A DNA stretch of 64,000 nt from the NCBI GenBank assembly GCA_036924085.1, contig JAVGWX010000007.1:74725948-74789947 (forward strand). The letters are read 5' to 3'. This DNA is from Ariolimax columbianus. Lineage: Eukaryota; Mollusca; Gastropoda; Stylommatophora; Arionidae. Position numbers and translations under genes: made by a program. Under the pieces are notes generated by a model that was given only the letters and a program-made list of their open reading frames with translations, made no database searches and was not told the DNA's origin. Positions within the stretch are counted from its first letter, which is position 1. Every line of letters begins with the position of its first letter. Positions 32,715 to 43,689 of this stretch are shown one piece after another.

Positions 32715-32965
32715 CACAGTCCTCCCTGGAAACAGGCTGTTTTCATGGCTGCCTTGCTAACAAGGTGAGGGATCAATGTGATCACGTATTATAATGAACG
32801 GCACACAGATGAGACCAAGTACAGCACAACTGCCTGGAGGACCCCGGTTCACCCTCATCAGCATGTTCGAGATGTGAGGAAAGCTACAACAACCGGCCAC
32901 TTAACGTCCTGTTTAGGGCACACAAAAGAGTAATCCTACTCATTGTGGGGATTCAACAACAACAG
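32715..32965 (+). repeat. interspersed repeat A
   Basis: It runs from gaaacaggctgttttcatgg to cctactcattgtggggattc. Copies are at 37555-37760 (+), 49370-49690 (-) and 58575-58880 (-), with a fragment at 38130-38190 and near 59415. It has no coding capacity and no tRNA-like head that I can see. Class unknown. Confidence 0.82.
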
Positions 32966-33569
32966 CATGTTCTGTATCAGTGAAAACTGTTTGTCTCTTC
33001 AGCCATGCAAGATTCTTTCTCAATCATAATTATTTACTGGCAAGGAAAGACTAAGACCACTGCACTGTACTATACATGTCTTTATAGGTGATTAAGAATG
33101 CTTGAGTACAGAGTTGGAAACACGATTATGTGAAACAGTGTCCCTGAGACCACTTCTAGAAGAGCACTTAATTTGACAAACATTTCCTGTCAGAAGACCA
33201 GCTGTAGTGATGGCGCGATGCTCATACTGGAGTGAAATTTTACAAATGATATACATTATTGCTTGACAAAAACATGTTTGCACTACATCCACTTCCTCAA
33301 GCTCATCAAAAGGCCCCCTGCACCTCTATATATGTAATTGAAGACAACTGACTACAGAGTTATGCATGGGTTCTAGAAACTTAGTTGTGTAACAATAATG
33401 ACCACAGAAATCCCCACTGCAAAAGCTTTGGTGCAGTCATCCTAAAGGAGACCAGTTGTATGGCCATATACTCTGGTTATGGTGACAAATGGACAACACT
33501 ATATCCACTAGCATGATGTGTGCCAAAATAAAAAACTTGTGTTCATTATTTAAAAAATGATGGAAACAG

Positions 33570-33731
33570 TAAGAGACTGATAGCAATAAAGTACACATGA
33601 GACTGATAGCAATAAAGTACACAAGAGACTGATAGCAATAAAGTACACATGAGACTGATAGCAATAAAGTACACATGAGACTGATAGCAATAAAGTACAC
33701 ATGAGACTGATAGCAATAAAGTACACATTAT
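33570..33731. repeat. 26-bp minisatellite, ~6 copies
   Basis: Near-identical tandem units gagactgatagcaataaagt + acacat. One unit is a base or two short. The repetitive open frames it creates on the minus strand are artefacts. Confidence 0.96.
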
Positions 33732-33808
33732 CACAAAAACAGTCTTCCCACTAAGCAAATTTACAATGCATTTGTCCATAACACATACTTCTAGTGGCCC
33801 TAACATAC

Positions 33809-33890
33809 CTCAAACAACCAGCTTATGCATGACACTATCAGGAGACCGGAATAATGATAACCAACTTTGTACAGAGCTGTCCATGCATAC
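33809..33890 (-). CDS. CDAN1: CDAN1 exon 12
   Basis: The sequence reads (R)YAWTALYKVGYHYSGLLIVS, CISWLFE. The acceptor is ACTCTTTTGCAG in form (TCTTTTGCAG) and the donor is GAG|GTATGT. It corresponds to the hydrophobic helix ending in GWLFQ of human codanin-1. Confidence 0.9.
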
Positions 33891-33939
33891 CTGCAAAAGA
33901 AAATACCAGAATAGTCATAAATATGGACCATACTCGCCT

Positions 33940-34258
33940 GAATAAGTGTGAAAACAGTAGTAGACTATGCATACCACTGAATAATTGTGTGAAAACTGTA
34001 GTGGACTATACATACCAATGAATTATTGTGTTGTAAAACTGTTGTGGAATGCATAACACTGAATCATTGTGTTGTAAAACTGTAGTAAACCTTGCATACC
34101 ACTGAATATTGTGTAGTAAAACTATAGTCAACTATACATACCAATGAATAATCGTGTGAAAACTATAGTCGACTATACATACCACTGAATAATCATGTGA
34201 AAACTATAGTCAACTATACATACCACTAAATAATCGTGTGAAAACTGTAGTGGACATA
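33940..34258. repeat. ~41-bp minisatellite, 7-8 copies
   Basis: Degenerate tandem units built on gtgtgaaaactgtagtggac + tatacataccactgaataat. It lies in the intron 50 bp upstream of exon 12. Confidence 0.92.
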
Positions 34259-34689
34259 AATGTGGATGAACTAATTTAAAACAAGTATACAACTATGGAT
34301 GCTTCACCTTTGTGGTATAGAGGTGAGGACAAAATACAACCTACAATCGCTGTAAACTTTCAAGCAAGTTCACAAAAAAGCAGACCAAAACTTTATCAAG
34401 TAAAATACAATGCAACAGAAACTCCAACTGCAAGAGAGCTTGGAAGTACAAGGGACAGTCATTGAGTAACAGCAATGTTATTATGGAAGAGTATACTACA
34501 ATGGAAAATCTTAATTTAGGACACAAAATTACTCCTTGGCAATACTCTGGGTAGTGTTTGTGACGATTGAACAGTATGCAGACATGCAATATAGCGTACA
34601 ACATTGTCACCCCACTGTCACTTGCAACAAGGAAGAGCAAGGCGTTTTTTTGTTTGTGGTTAGAGAATGTGAAACCTGAAATCTACAGA

Positions 34690-34925
34690 AGAATGAAGAT
34701 TCAGAATGGAGACAAGTTGTTTGAGTCAAAGGAGAGTGTATGAACGGTTAGAAAGATTTCAAAACAGAAAACAAAATGTCATTGATGAATCGTGGAATGG
34801 GAGATCAGCAAGTGCATGGCAACTGACAGTGAAACATCAGATCAACATGCTAGTCCGTGGCAACAGGCAAGTGACTTTTACTGAAATAGCTGCTGTTTTA
34901 TATGTAAAGATGACATCATATATGT
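34690..34925 (+). pseudogene. mariner-like transposase N-terminal relic
   Basis: The plus strand reads SQRRVYERLERFQNRKQNVI, DESWNGRSASA, then NMLVRGNRQVTFTEIAAVL. This matches the helix-turn-helix start of mariner transposases (VYEW..KFK.GR..V.D..R.GRPS). It is a fragment only. Confidence 0.72.
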
Positions 34926-35375
34926 TCCATTTGTAAGGATGATATATATATTAGTATATTTATATATATTAGTATATTTATATATATATATTTCTCACTA
35001 AAAAATATTGTTTCTGAAAAATAATGACAATGGAAAAGATTGAGGGCAAAAGACACAGAAGAAAACAGAGAAGATAGGTCTGGGATGGCAAACTAAATGA
35101 GAAAACAGAGCATCTGAAGTAGTGAAATATTAATATGAAAAATGGTTGGGGGTGGAGTTCATTGACATGACGCTATCTTTTGCTGCATAATAAAGGCTCA
35201 GATTTGTAATATATTCACAATTTCTCTGATGTACAAACTAATCCTATCTATTTCTTTTCTCCCCACGTGTGCTGCGTCTGTGTTAAAGTTGCTAAGATCT
35301 GCTGGGTTGGCGGGTACAAATGAAAACAAAATGTAAATCACAGATAAACTTCAGCACATTTCAGAATGAGTGTAC

Positions 35376-35542
35376 CTTTGAATAAAATGAAGCCTCCTCA
35401 GTAAAGCTCTGTATACTGACAGCTGTGGGGCCATCTGATCCATCATAGCAAGGAATCCAACCACCCAAGGTACAGTTAGACACAGGTGACCATCATCAAA
35501 GGCCTGCTTCAGAATCAGCAGAAGTGGAACAGGAACAGAGCT
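35376..35542 (-). CDS. CDAN1: CDAN1 exon 11
   Basis: The sequence reads SSVPVPLLLILKQAFDDGHL, CLTVPWVVGFLAMMDQMAPQ, LSVYRALLRRLHFIQ. The acceptor is TATATCACCAG and the donor is CAAAG|GTACAC. LTVPWVVGFLAMMDQ is one of the strongest codanin words (human LTVPWLVEFLSF). Confidence 0.95.
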
Positions 35543-35595
35543 CTGGTGATATACATACTTGCATTGTCATAATAACACAGACTTCTAAAAATTAA

Positions 35596-36023
35596 CCTTT
35601 ACCGAACAATTGACGAGAAAATTGATCTGGCACTTCGTCTCTGTATACTCACCAGTGTGTTCATACCAGTTTCTGCTATAGAAACAGCTGAATCAAAAAT
35701 GAGACCACTTCCTCCCACCTCGATAACAATAACAATTTTTGGGGGACTTTTGGACAATATTTTTCTGTTTCACACGGATTTAAAAGGTTATCCCATTATT
35801 GAGGGTGATGAAGTTAAGTTACCGCAAGTGGATTATTCAGAGACATATCTGTTCAGTTTATGTAGATGCCAGAATTAGGTTAGTAGTGGAAACTAACAGA
35901 TATGCCGAAAGTGTTAAGACTGCCAGTACTTTATGACAATTTCATGGATTTACAAGTCAATGGGTAAAAATTGGTAAGTCTAAATATTTGTGACGTAATG
36001 AAAATAATATGGGAACTAGAAGG
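35596..36023 (+). mobile_element. TTAA element, non-autonomous, 428 bp
   Basis: It is flanked by TTAA at 35592-35595 and 36024-36027. The ends are CCTTTACCGAAC and ...aactagaagg. The internal block tcagagacatatctgttcag followed by tttatgtagatgcc is a diverged form of the gaggtagatct block of the family. The inverted repeats are only weakly matched. Confidence 0.7.
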
Positions 36024-36299
36024 TTAAGTAGTTATAGGGAAAGAAATATGCCACATAATATAACTAACACATTTCATATTCTTCTTGAATTCTTGGCAAA
36101 TAAATGACAAAACAGTCAGCAATTATCACACTACAAATGTTTTTCATAATAGTAACCAAAGAATTGAATAAAAACATAGCCTGCAGAGTGTACTGCGACT
36201 GTCATAGCAATAGGCAGTTAGTACTCTTCCAGGCCAGCTGGCTAACAATGAAGGCACTAATGTGATAGTCTTAAAATTGAGAATGGTAAGGCTGTGACA

Positions 36300-36665
36300 A
36301 AAATCTATCAAAGGCCAGAGCATTCACCCAACGACAGCTGTCACAGTCAAATGACTGTACTCACAAAAAGCTATCAAAGGTCAATGAAATGACTGCACTC
36401 ACAAAAAGCTATTAAAGGCCAGAGCATTCACCCAATGACAGCTGCCACAGTCAAATGACTGTACTCACAAAAAGCTATTAAAGGTCAGTGAAATGACTGC
36501 ACTCACAAAAAAGCTATTAAAGGTCAGTGAAATGACTGCCCTCACAAAAAGCTATTAAAGGTCAGTGAAATGACTGCACTCACAAAAAAGCTATTAAAGG
36601 TCAGTGAAATGACTGCACTCACAAAAAGCTATTAAAGGTCAGTGAAATGACTGCACTCATAAAAA
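36300..36665. repeat. 38-bp minisatellite, ~8 copies
   Basis: Units of aaaaagctattaaaggtcag + tgaaatgactgcactcac. A higher-order block at the left includes ccagagcattcacccaatga + cagctg twice. Confidence 0.93.
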
Positions 36666-36759
36666 GTATGAAAGACCAGAGCTTACCCCCAACAACAGCT
36701 GTCACAGTCAAATTACACTAACAAAATTCCTTCTTTAATTCTCCATCACTGTCTGAGTA

Positions 36760-36905
36760 GCAGAGTGGTAGAGCAATCACTTTTCACAGCAAGATATCCA
36801 ATATATCTGCATGCTCCAGCTGTAAATGGGTGTCTAACAGTCAGAGAAGGAAAGGCAGCAAAGAAGGTAACTGGCCACCCAACCTTATATAAAGCTGAGG
36901 ACTAG
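36760..36905 (+). mobile_element. SINE-like repeat
   Basis: The A-box-like head is gagtagcagagtggtagagc. The body includes ccagctgtaaatgggtgtct and cagcaaagaaggtaactggc, and is shared with 46508-46690. The B box is decayed. Confidence 0.65.
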
Positions 36906-36964
36906 TACAATGAATTATCTAACACATCATCCCTGACAGCAGTGTCTACTCCAGCACTACTCAC

Positions 36965-37117
36965 CATCTCTCTCATGGCCAGCAATCCAGCAGTCTGGTC
37001 ATGAGGAATGTTCTGTGCCCCTGATGTGTATGGTGAGAATGTCATGTACCCAAGCAATTTCCCCAAAACACAAAGAGTTTTTACTGTATCTGTAAACTTG
37101 CCTGCCCGCAATGGAGT
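36965..37117 (-). CDS. CDAN1: CDAN1 exon 10
   Basis: 51 codons: TPLRAGKFTDTVKTLCVLGK, LLGYMTFSPYTSGAQNIPHD, QTAGLLAMREM. The acceptor is TTTGATCTTAG and the donor is ATG|GTGAGT. LGKLLGYMTFSPY matches LAKFLGFVAFLPY of human codanin-1. Confidence 0.94.
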
Positions 37118-37554
37118 CTAAGATCAAAATGTACAATAATAATTTTTATCTGTAGCTTTTCTTTGTAAACAAGAAATACACAGAATTTAAACATACAGTC
37201 AAAAAAGAATCAATGAGAGTCATGATAACCAAAATACATAATCAAGATATGCCATGCATCCAGCATCTCTTATGATTCACAACAGTGACTGAAAAATGCA
37301 AATTGTTGACATACAGTTTAGTGTAAAAATTCAAACAGATGTAAACCAGTTTGACCAATTAAGACATTTGTCACAGATTAGACAAAACAAAAAACAGCAT
37401 AGAAAAACACTTAAACTAAGCTAAATAAATACCATTAAATAAAAACACAAAAAGTAATTCAATAAAGGAATAAATCATTTTAAACAAACCAATTAGGGAA
37501 CTGAGACGCTAGTTCTGTCAGGCAGAACATACTGATTAGGACGTCGCGTCAGGG

Positions 37555-37760
37555 TCTATCTCTCTTCCATGTAGCATTCCGAGGAAACAGGCTGTTTTCA
37601 AGGCAGTATGGCTGACGAGATGTGGATCCACGTGGTCCTCATTGTAGTGTTATGCAGGTGAAGCCAAGCATAGCACATTACCCTGGAGGACTGCAGTCCA
37701 CCTTCATCAACACGCTCAGGATGTGAGGAATGCTACTGCAACCCATCACTTAACGTCCTT
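37555..37760 (+). repeat. interspersed repeat A
   Basis: It runs from gaaacaggctgttttcaagg to cacttaacgtcctttt. It lacks the cattgtggg end, which instead appears at 38130-38190 after a repeat B copy. Confidence 0.8.
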
Positions 37761-37764
37761 TTGG

Positions 37765-38125
37765 CTTGGCTTCGTTCGTTCTCAATCTCCCGCTACCAAA
37801 CCCTAAAAGAGCTTAAGTAGCAGAATCTAGTCCAGAGAACAGAATGCGTTGTGTCGTAGTTTACAGCTTGACTACAATATTTGCACCTTTCGGTCCAAAT
37901 CATCTGACTTCAGCAAGCCTTTTTTTTAGTACTGGATTAGCATTCCCTCTTCGATCCCTTCTCCTTAGCCAGTCTGCCTTGTTGCAGCCTCTTATTCAGG
38001 ATCACCGTGTGGAGGTGTAGAGGGTCTTGGCAGCTCTGGTTCGTTGGCCCTGACGCTTGTTGTCTGCAATGGTTTGCTGACCACTGCAGCTTATGCGCTG
38101 CTTAGCATTTTGATCCCTCTAATGT
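37765..38125 (+). repeat. interspersed repeat B
   Basis: It starts ggcttcgttcgttctcaatc + tcccgctaccaaaccct and ends near gctgcttagcattttgatcc. It is closely related to 55935-56305 (+) and 61395-61765 (-). It sits inside repeat A, between cgtccttttggc and tgtccttttcagggcacaca. Confidence 0.82.
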
Positions 38126-38190
38126 CCTTTTCAGGGCACACAAAAGAGTGAACCTACTCATTGTGGGCATTCAAAACAACAAACAAATCA

Positions 38191-39082
38191 ATTAAATTTT
38201 GCCAACTTTAGAAGAAGAAAAAAAATCACACTCCATTTCAAGTTATCAATGACTGACATTTAATTTTAGTTTATGTAGTCTTCCACGGCAGTAATGGTTG
38301 ACAGTACTAGCAGGCACTACTTTCTACCTATCTTCACATAAGTTACGTATATCTGTTACAAAAAGTCCAAGATGTATCCATGCCTAGGTCAAGTTCCCAT
38401 AACTGTCAAAGAGGGAGCTTTGTCTGTATTTATAAGCTGACTCCTTCTTGAGAGATATTAACTCTTTACAGCTTGTATTGTCTGATACTGGCCGCAGAAA
38501 ACCAAAAAATGGTCACTTGTATCGACCAAAATGGACCTCTGAAACATACGTTTGTGTTTCTTGATCTAGTATGCTAAATGACATTTTTTGTTACGGCTAC
38601 ACATGACGCTTGCATAATTTACATTCAATTGTACGATTATGTCTAGTAGAACGATTACAGCGCATGATATGAGATTGGGCTTATTTCTGCTATATTCTGT
38701 TGAAACACCATTTTTAAACATGCCACAATGCAATAAGGCCACGTGCTGTGTGCACTCAACAAATTACAAGGACAGGAAGGATAAGGTAACAATAAATTGA
38801 AAAACAGGATACCAAATCTATTATAATTAACACATTTTCTAGTGAAATGCGCACACATTAAATTGAAAGGAAAAAAAATTACAACCGCCCACAACAAAAA
38901 TCAATAACCAAACCCTATATATATATATATTAATTCAAATGCACATATTGCCATGTCCAAGGTTTCTCATCTGACTGCTGTCACATGTAACATAACACAC
39001 AAAATGTGCTTCATCAAGTGTCAGTGTCAGAAAGAAAAAAAGTGGTTGAATAATATCCATGTTTTGAGCCCTCATGACTTAC
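38191..39082. other. intron, nothing recognised
   Basis: AT-rich intron with a short TA run at 38918-38930. No element identified. Confidence 0.4.
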
Positions 39083-39148
39083 CTTGTCGTCTTCTACAGT
39101 GATTACTGAATGTAAGTCCATCACACTGCTAAAGTCAGTCGCATTCAA
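39083..39148 (-). CDS. CDAN1: CDAN1 exon 9
   Basis: 22 codons: LNATDFSSVMDLHSVITVED, DK. The acceptor is TTTCTTTCCCAG and the donor is AAG|GTAAGT, phase 0 on both sides. It corresponds to the acidic variable linker between the FxFNQHL and LAKFLGF regions of vertebrate codanin-1. Confidence 0.82.
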
Positions 39149-39506
39149 CTGGGAAAGAAATATCAAGATACGAAATGTCACATTTAAAAGACAAATTCTT
39201 AGGCTCTATTGCTACTTGTACTTCTATGAAATTACTTATACAACGATTATCCAAATTCTGGTGTTCATCCCACGGGCCCTTGTTGGGGAGAAAAAAAAGA
39301 TCTCTATACCCCAAGTATGCCATAAAAGTAACTAAAGAAGGTTATGCATTTGACTAGCAGCTTCAGTAAGTAAAATACCCCTGCAAAAACAAACACAGGC
39401 TTGCTGTAAGGTCTATAGTGCAGCTTTCCTTATGTCTCATAAGGAGACAAATGTAGAAGAATGTTTTGAAGTACAAGTGTTGATAAAGCTGCATGACTAC
39501 ACATAC

Positions 39507-39887
39507 AAACACCATAACACATCTCTAAGACCTTCAACACCCCGACATACATCTAAAACCTTCCACACAACATACCTCTAAAACCTTCCACACCCCAACA
39601 TACCTCTAAAACCTTCCACACCCCAATATACCTCTAAAATCTTCAACACAAGATACCTCTAAAACCTTCCACACCCCAACATACATCTAAAACCTTCCAC
39701 ACCCCAACATACATCTAAAACCTTCAACACAACATATCTCTAAAACCTTCCACACCACAACATACCTCTAAAACCTTCCACACCACAACATACCTCTAAA
39801 ACCTTCAACACAACATACCTCTAAAACTTTCAATACAACATACCTCTAAAACCTTCAACACCACAACATTCCTCAAGTATTCATGAA
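39507..39887. repeat. CDAN1: exon-8-derived minisatellite, ~13 units
   Basis: Units of 21-28 bp read (plus) acatacctctaaaaccttcc + acacccca. At the right end (39830-39887) the sequence extends to a longer copy of the 3' end of CDAN1 exon 8 and its donor: minus-strand AATACTTGAGGAATGTTGTG + GTGTTGAAGGTTTTAGAG|GTATGT, against the exon AACACTTGAGGAATCTTGTG + GTGTTCAGGATTTTAGAG|GTACGT. Most units therefore carry a TTTTAGAG|GTATGT donor-like site in gene orientation. Confidence 0.9.
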
Positions 39888-39949
39888 CCCTTTACAGCTC
39901 AATACACAAGGCACAGACCGTCTGCAAACGGTAATTTACTGCTTGATTC

Positions 39950-41519
39950 TTCTTCTTCTTCTTCGTACGCTGTCAAACGTCAACCTGTATTTTTTCTAAA
40001 AAAGCAGCGGTAATCCTGAGGCTGTCGACACTGCCATAGAGCTTGTCTAGTGTTGCCACTGGTGATGGCCACATGTGCTTTCTCTGGTCCTCGTATGTCG
40101 GGCAGTTTTGCAGCAGATGTTCAGCAGTCATTTTCCCGGTATCACAAGTGCATTGGTCAGTGCCAGCTATCGTCAGTTTATTGAAAAGGTGGTACATCAG
40201 TCTGTTGTGGCCTGTGTGGAGTCCACGACGTGCTCTCTTCTGTTCAACTGGTAATAAGCATCATTTTGTGTGTAGCCAGTATGTTCTGTTTCCCATTTGG
40301 CCATGTATCTGGCTCTAATAAGCCTTTTGGACTCTTCATAGGTCACACTAGAATCTGGTTGTGGTAGTCTTGCAGCTTCTTTTGCCAGTCTGTCTGCCTC
40401 CTCGTTGCCTTGGATGTTACAGTGGGATGGAACCCACTGTACTACTATTCTTTTTGGTGCGGACTGCTGGCATAGTTGACAGAGTACTGCTCTTAAATCA
40501 TTAAGTTCAGTATTTTTATGGCTTTTTAGTGCTGTGACTACGACCAGGGCATCTGTTAACAGGACTATCTGGCTTTCATTTCTTTTGCCTGTCAGCATTG
40601 CTTCTGCTGCAGCCCTCAGTGCCTCTGCCTCCGCTCTGAAATTGCTTGAGTATTTTCCAGTTGCAACTGACAGTGTTATTTTTCTACCATTTGGAAGGCT
40701 CAGGAATACCCCTGCCCCTCCGTTCTGTGTTGTGTTTGTTACAGATCCGTTGGTGTATGCATGGGTCCAGCCCCTGCTTGGTTAGTTTTTCATTATGTAC
40801 CTCAGGGTTATGTCTCTTTTTGCTTTTTCAGTCTGGCTGTTCTTGTTTCCGATACCTGGTATATTTTCTACCACCTCCGGAATGATATGCTGCTTCCAGG
40901 TAGGTTTGCGTACAGTGGGGATGGGCTTTGGTGTTAATGTGTTCATAGGGTCTTCGCTCATCTTTGCTTTGGTTATTTCTGCAAAGTTTCTTCGCTTTAC
41001 TTTCCCATTTCCAAATCTATTTAGTCTCTGATGCATTGGGTGGTCTGTCAGTCTTCTGAGTTTCTCTGCTTGCTGCTGTCGGTCATGGATTGCAGATTTG
41101 TAATCTTTTCAAGTTCTACAATTGGCGTTGACTTCATGCCTCCTGTTATAACTCTCATGACTTGGTTTTGAAGTTTGCTAATTTTATCAAAAAAGTTTGC
41201 CTTTGCTGCTGTTGTCCATGCCGCAATGCCATACTCGAGAACTGGTCTCACTCTTCCAGTGTACAGTTTCTTTAGTATACTTTCGTCTGTTCCCCAGCTT
41301 GTGCCAGCAAGTTTCCTCATGATTGCCATTCTTTGTTTGACTCTCATTCGGTTTCTCTCGATCTGACTTTTCCATGTCATGCGTCGATCAAATGTGACTC
41401 CCAGGTAGTTTGGGTTGTTGTTTGGCCACAGATATTTGCCGTTAAGACTTATTTTGGTGTTCTGAGGTTTGTTTGAAAGCGAGAATATCATACATGTTTT
41501 TTCCTCATTTATTTTTACC
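39950..41519 (-). mobile_element. I-like LINE, 1.6 kb
   Basis: It is flanked by the 12-bp duplication ACTGCTTGATTC (39938-39949 and 41520-41531). It carries the RT tail (NYLGVTFDRRMTWKS, GTSWGTDESILKKLYTG, RPVLEYGIAAW), RNase H (LTDALVVVTAL, GNEEADRLAKE) and the knuckle with CTCDTGKMTAEHLLQNC, then (GAA)n. It is broken by frameshifts. The cgtacgctgtcaaacgtcaac end defines a subfamily shared with 62378-64000. Confidence 0.94.
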
Positions 41520-41649
41520 ACTGCTTGATTCAACATCTGGCATATGCGGTTATGTTTCATCATTTAGTTTGTAGAATTTCATTTGTTAATGACAGTACAC
41601 AATGCTAATGATTCATGCATATGCAGTTGATGTTAGACTGTAGAGTTAA

Positions 41650-42095
41650 TTCCGATATGCAGACATTTGAGAAAGTTGTTACGTTTCAAAGATGAAACAT
41701 TTAGCTTGAGGAAAGTTGGGTTTCAAGATTCGAGAAATGATTTGTGTTCTTGTCAGACCAGCGATCATGCATATGAATTACTTGTGGATATTCAACACAC
41801 GTCACTTTCGGACTTTGACGCAGAAGAAAGGTATGTGGTAATAGATGTGGTAATGGAATTAAATTTCCACCTCCGTATTAATGCCATTTCAGACTAATAT
41901 ATAATCTTTATTACAAAAAATATTTAATATTAAAGATAGTTTCATTATATGTCTTACGATATTTAGATTGTAATTTTAGCTCAATTTGTTAAATATAAAT
42001 AAATTTATTTTTAATAAAATTTTGACATAGAATTGTGGCACTTAGTCCGGACAGAAAGACCCAAATCTGCAAAATAATTCCAGAACTGGAAAAGT
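41650..42095 (+). repeat. interspersed repeat, family D, ending at TTAA
   Basis: Blocks are shared with 11490 and 26180. The right end agaactggaaaag|TTTAA abuts TTAA at 42096-42099, which starts the exon-8-derived segment. Confidence 0.65.
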
Positions 42096-42165
42096 TTAAA
42101 GGCAAGAACATCACAACATACCTATAAAATCCTAAACACCAAAAGATTCCTCAAGTGTTCATTAA
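42096..42165 (-). repeat. CDAN1: duplicated 3' end of CDAN1 exon 8 between two TTAA sites
   Basis: 70 bp, about 85% identical by eye to 44511-44584, spanning the last 44 nt of exon 8, its donor and 27 nt of intron. Both copies are bounded by TTAA on each side. The minus strand reads AATGAACACTTGAGGAATCT + TTTGGTGTTTAGGATTTTAT + AG|GTATGTTG. It lacks the 5' part of the exon, so it is not expected to be used as an exon. Confidence 0.88.
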
Positions 42166-42599
42166 CCTTTACATGCCTGATAAAAAAATATGTTTCCCTA
42201 TGTAAGGTTTTGTGGGAAGCTAGACACATGTGACCAGTATTATCGTGTATAAACAAACATCCAGATTAATGCCATGAGAACGGCTGAACATGTATATTTG
42301 AATGTAAATAAACGTCACTTCCTTCCTATCCGTTTTTCAAATCAGAGATGCGCTTGTGGAAATTTATAAACAATTTAGGAACAATATATTCTCTATTTCA
42401 CCCAATTTGAAAATTATTCCATTATTAAGGTAGATGAAGTTATGTAATTGCAATGGATTTTTATGAGGTAGATCTTTTTAGTTGTTTATGTAGATATAAT
42501 TAATACCTTTGAAGTGGAAAGTTACAGATATACCAATCTTATTAAGAACAATATTAATGCTTTGTGTCAATTTCAAAGATTTTTTGATAAAGCGACGTT

Positions 42600-43560
42600 C
42601 CCTAATCGGTGATTCTATATGTTTGCGTTTTGAGGTAAAGAATCTGTCTTCAGATTGATCAACATGACATGGAGAAATGGCAAGCCCCCCAAAACATGGA
42701 GGAATGCACATATAGTGCCAATATTTAAAAAAACAACAACTTCCGATTGAACCAAACAGCCCATCTCCCTAATATCGTGCCTGAGCAAATTAGCAGAGAG
42801 AATGATAAACCCATGTCTCTATTGGTTCCTTGAGAAATCCAACATCTTATGCCAGGAATAATCAGGATTCAGAATTGGTAGCTGCACAGAACACCAGCTC
42901 TTTAGGCTAACACAAAGAATAAATGATGGCTTCCAGAACAACAAGCATACAGTGAACATATTTTTGTACCTACAACAGGCTTATGATCGTGTTTGGAGGA
43001 AAGGTCTTCTAATAAAGATGTTCAACATGAGAATTCATGGCAAGCTCTACAATTGGATAAAGTACTTCCTGACTGAGCGAACGATCCAGACAAAGGTGAA
43101 GTATGCGATCAAAGAAGTTTTAGAAGAAGGATTACCATAAGGCTCATACCTAAGCTGTACTCTTTTCCAGCTCATAATATCAGCGAACAAAGAAATTTGG
43201 CTGAACAGATGGGCAATGGGAAACACGGGAAGGGAGGTCTACAGACATATGGCAAGCCCCAGTCCAAACGACAGTGTAAATCAACTCACAAGGAAGGATC
43301 AGAGCACCATTTTTTGACTGAGAACCCAACACATCCCACTAAACAAACACCTGAACAGAATCCAACCACAACATACACCTGAGTGCCAGCTGTGTACACA
43401 CCCATATGAAACCGTTGGTCATCATCTCCTTGAGTGCTCAATGATTTTAGGAAAATGCTGCTTCCTCCATGACCAGATACATGAAACACTTTGTATGGCA
43501 CTAGACAACAGGTGATAAGCACTTGCAGATACCATTACATGCATTGGGTCGAAGGGCGAG
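42600..43560 (+). mobile_element. jockey/I-type LINE relic with CCHC tail
   Basis: Plus-strand frames read FLYLQQAYDRVWRKGLLIKM (motif A region), MRIHGKLYNWIKYFLTERTI, EEGLPxGSYLSCTLFQLII (motif B). After an internal deletion they read CQLCTHPYETVGHHLLECSM, a C-x2-C-...-H-x4-C knuckle. The last 140 bp recur at 55723-55862. Confidence 0.8.
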
Positions 43561-43689
43561 AGCCCGGATGCTACTGGATCCACAACAAATGTTTGTGCTT
43601 TATTTTATAAATATTCACCTTCATCTTCTTGTATCTCAGAAATAACACACACATTTATAAAACAATAACACCAACACATTCTTTATTAA

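Noticed and set aside
33570..33731. CRISPR-like array of regular direct repeats (also 36300-36665 and 39507-39887)
   Set aside because: Units are head-to-tail without unique spacers, in introns of an animal gene. They are minisatellites.
33437..33806. Repetitive hydrophobic proteins on the minus strand
   Set aside because: Produced by translating the 26-bp minisatellite, whose length shifts the frame each unit.
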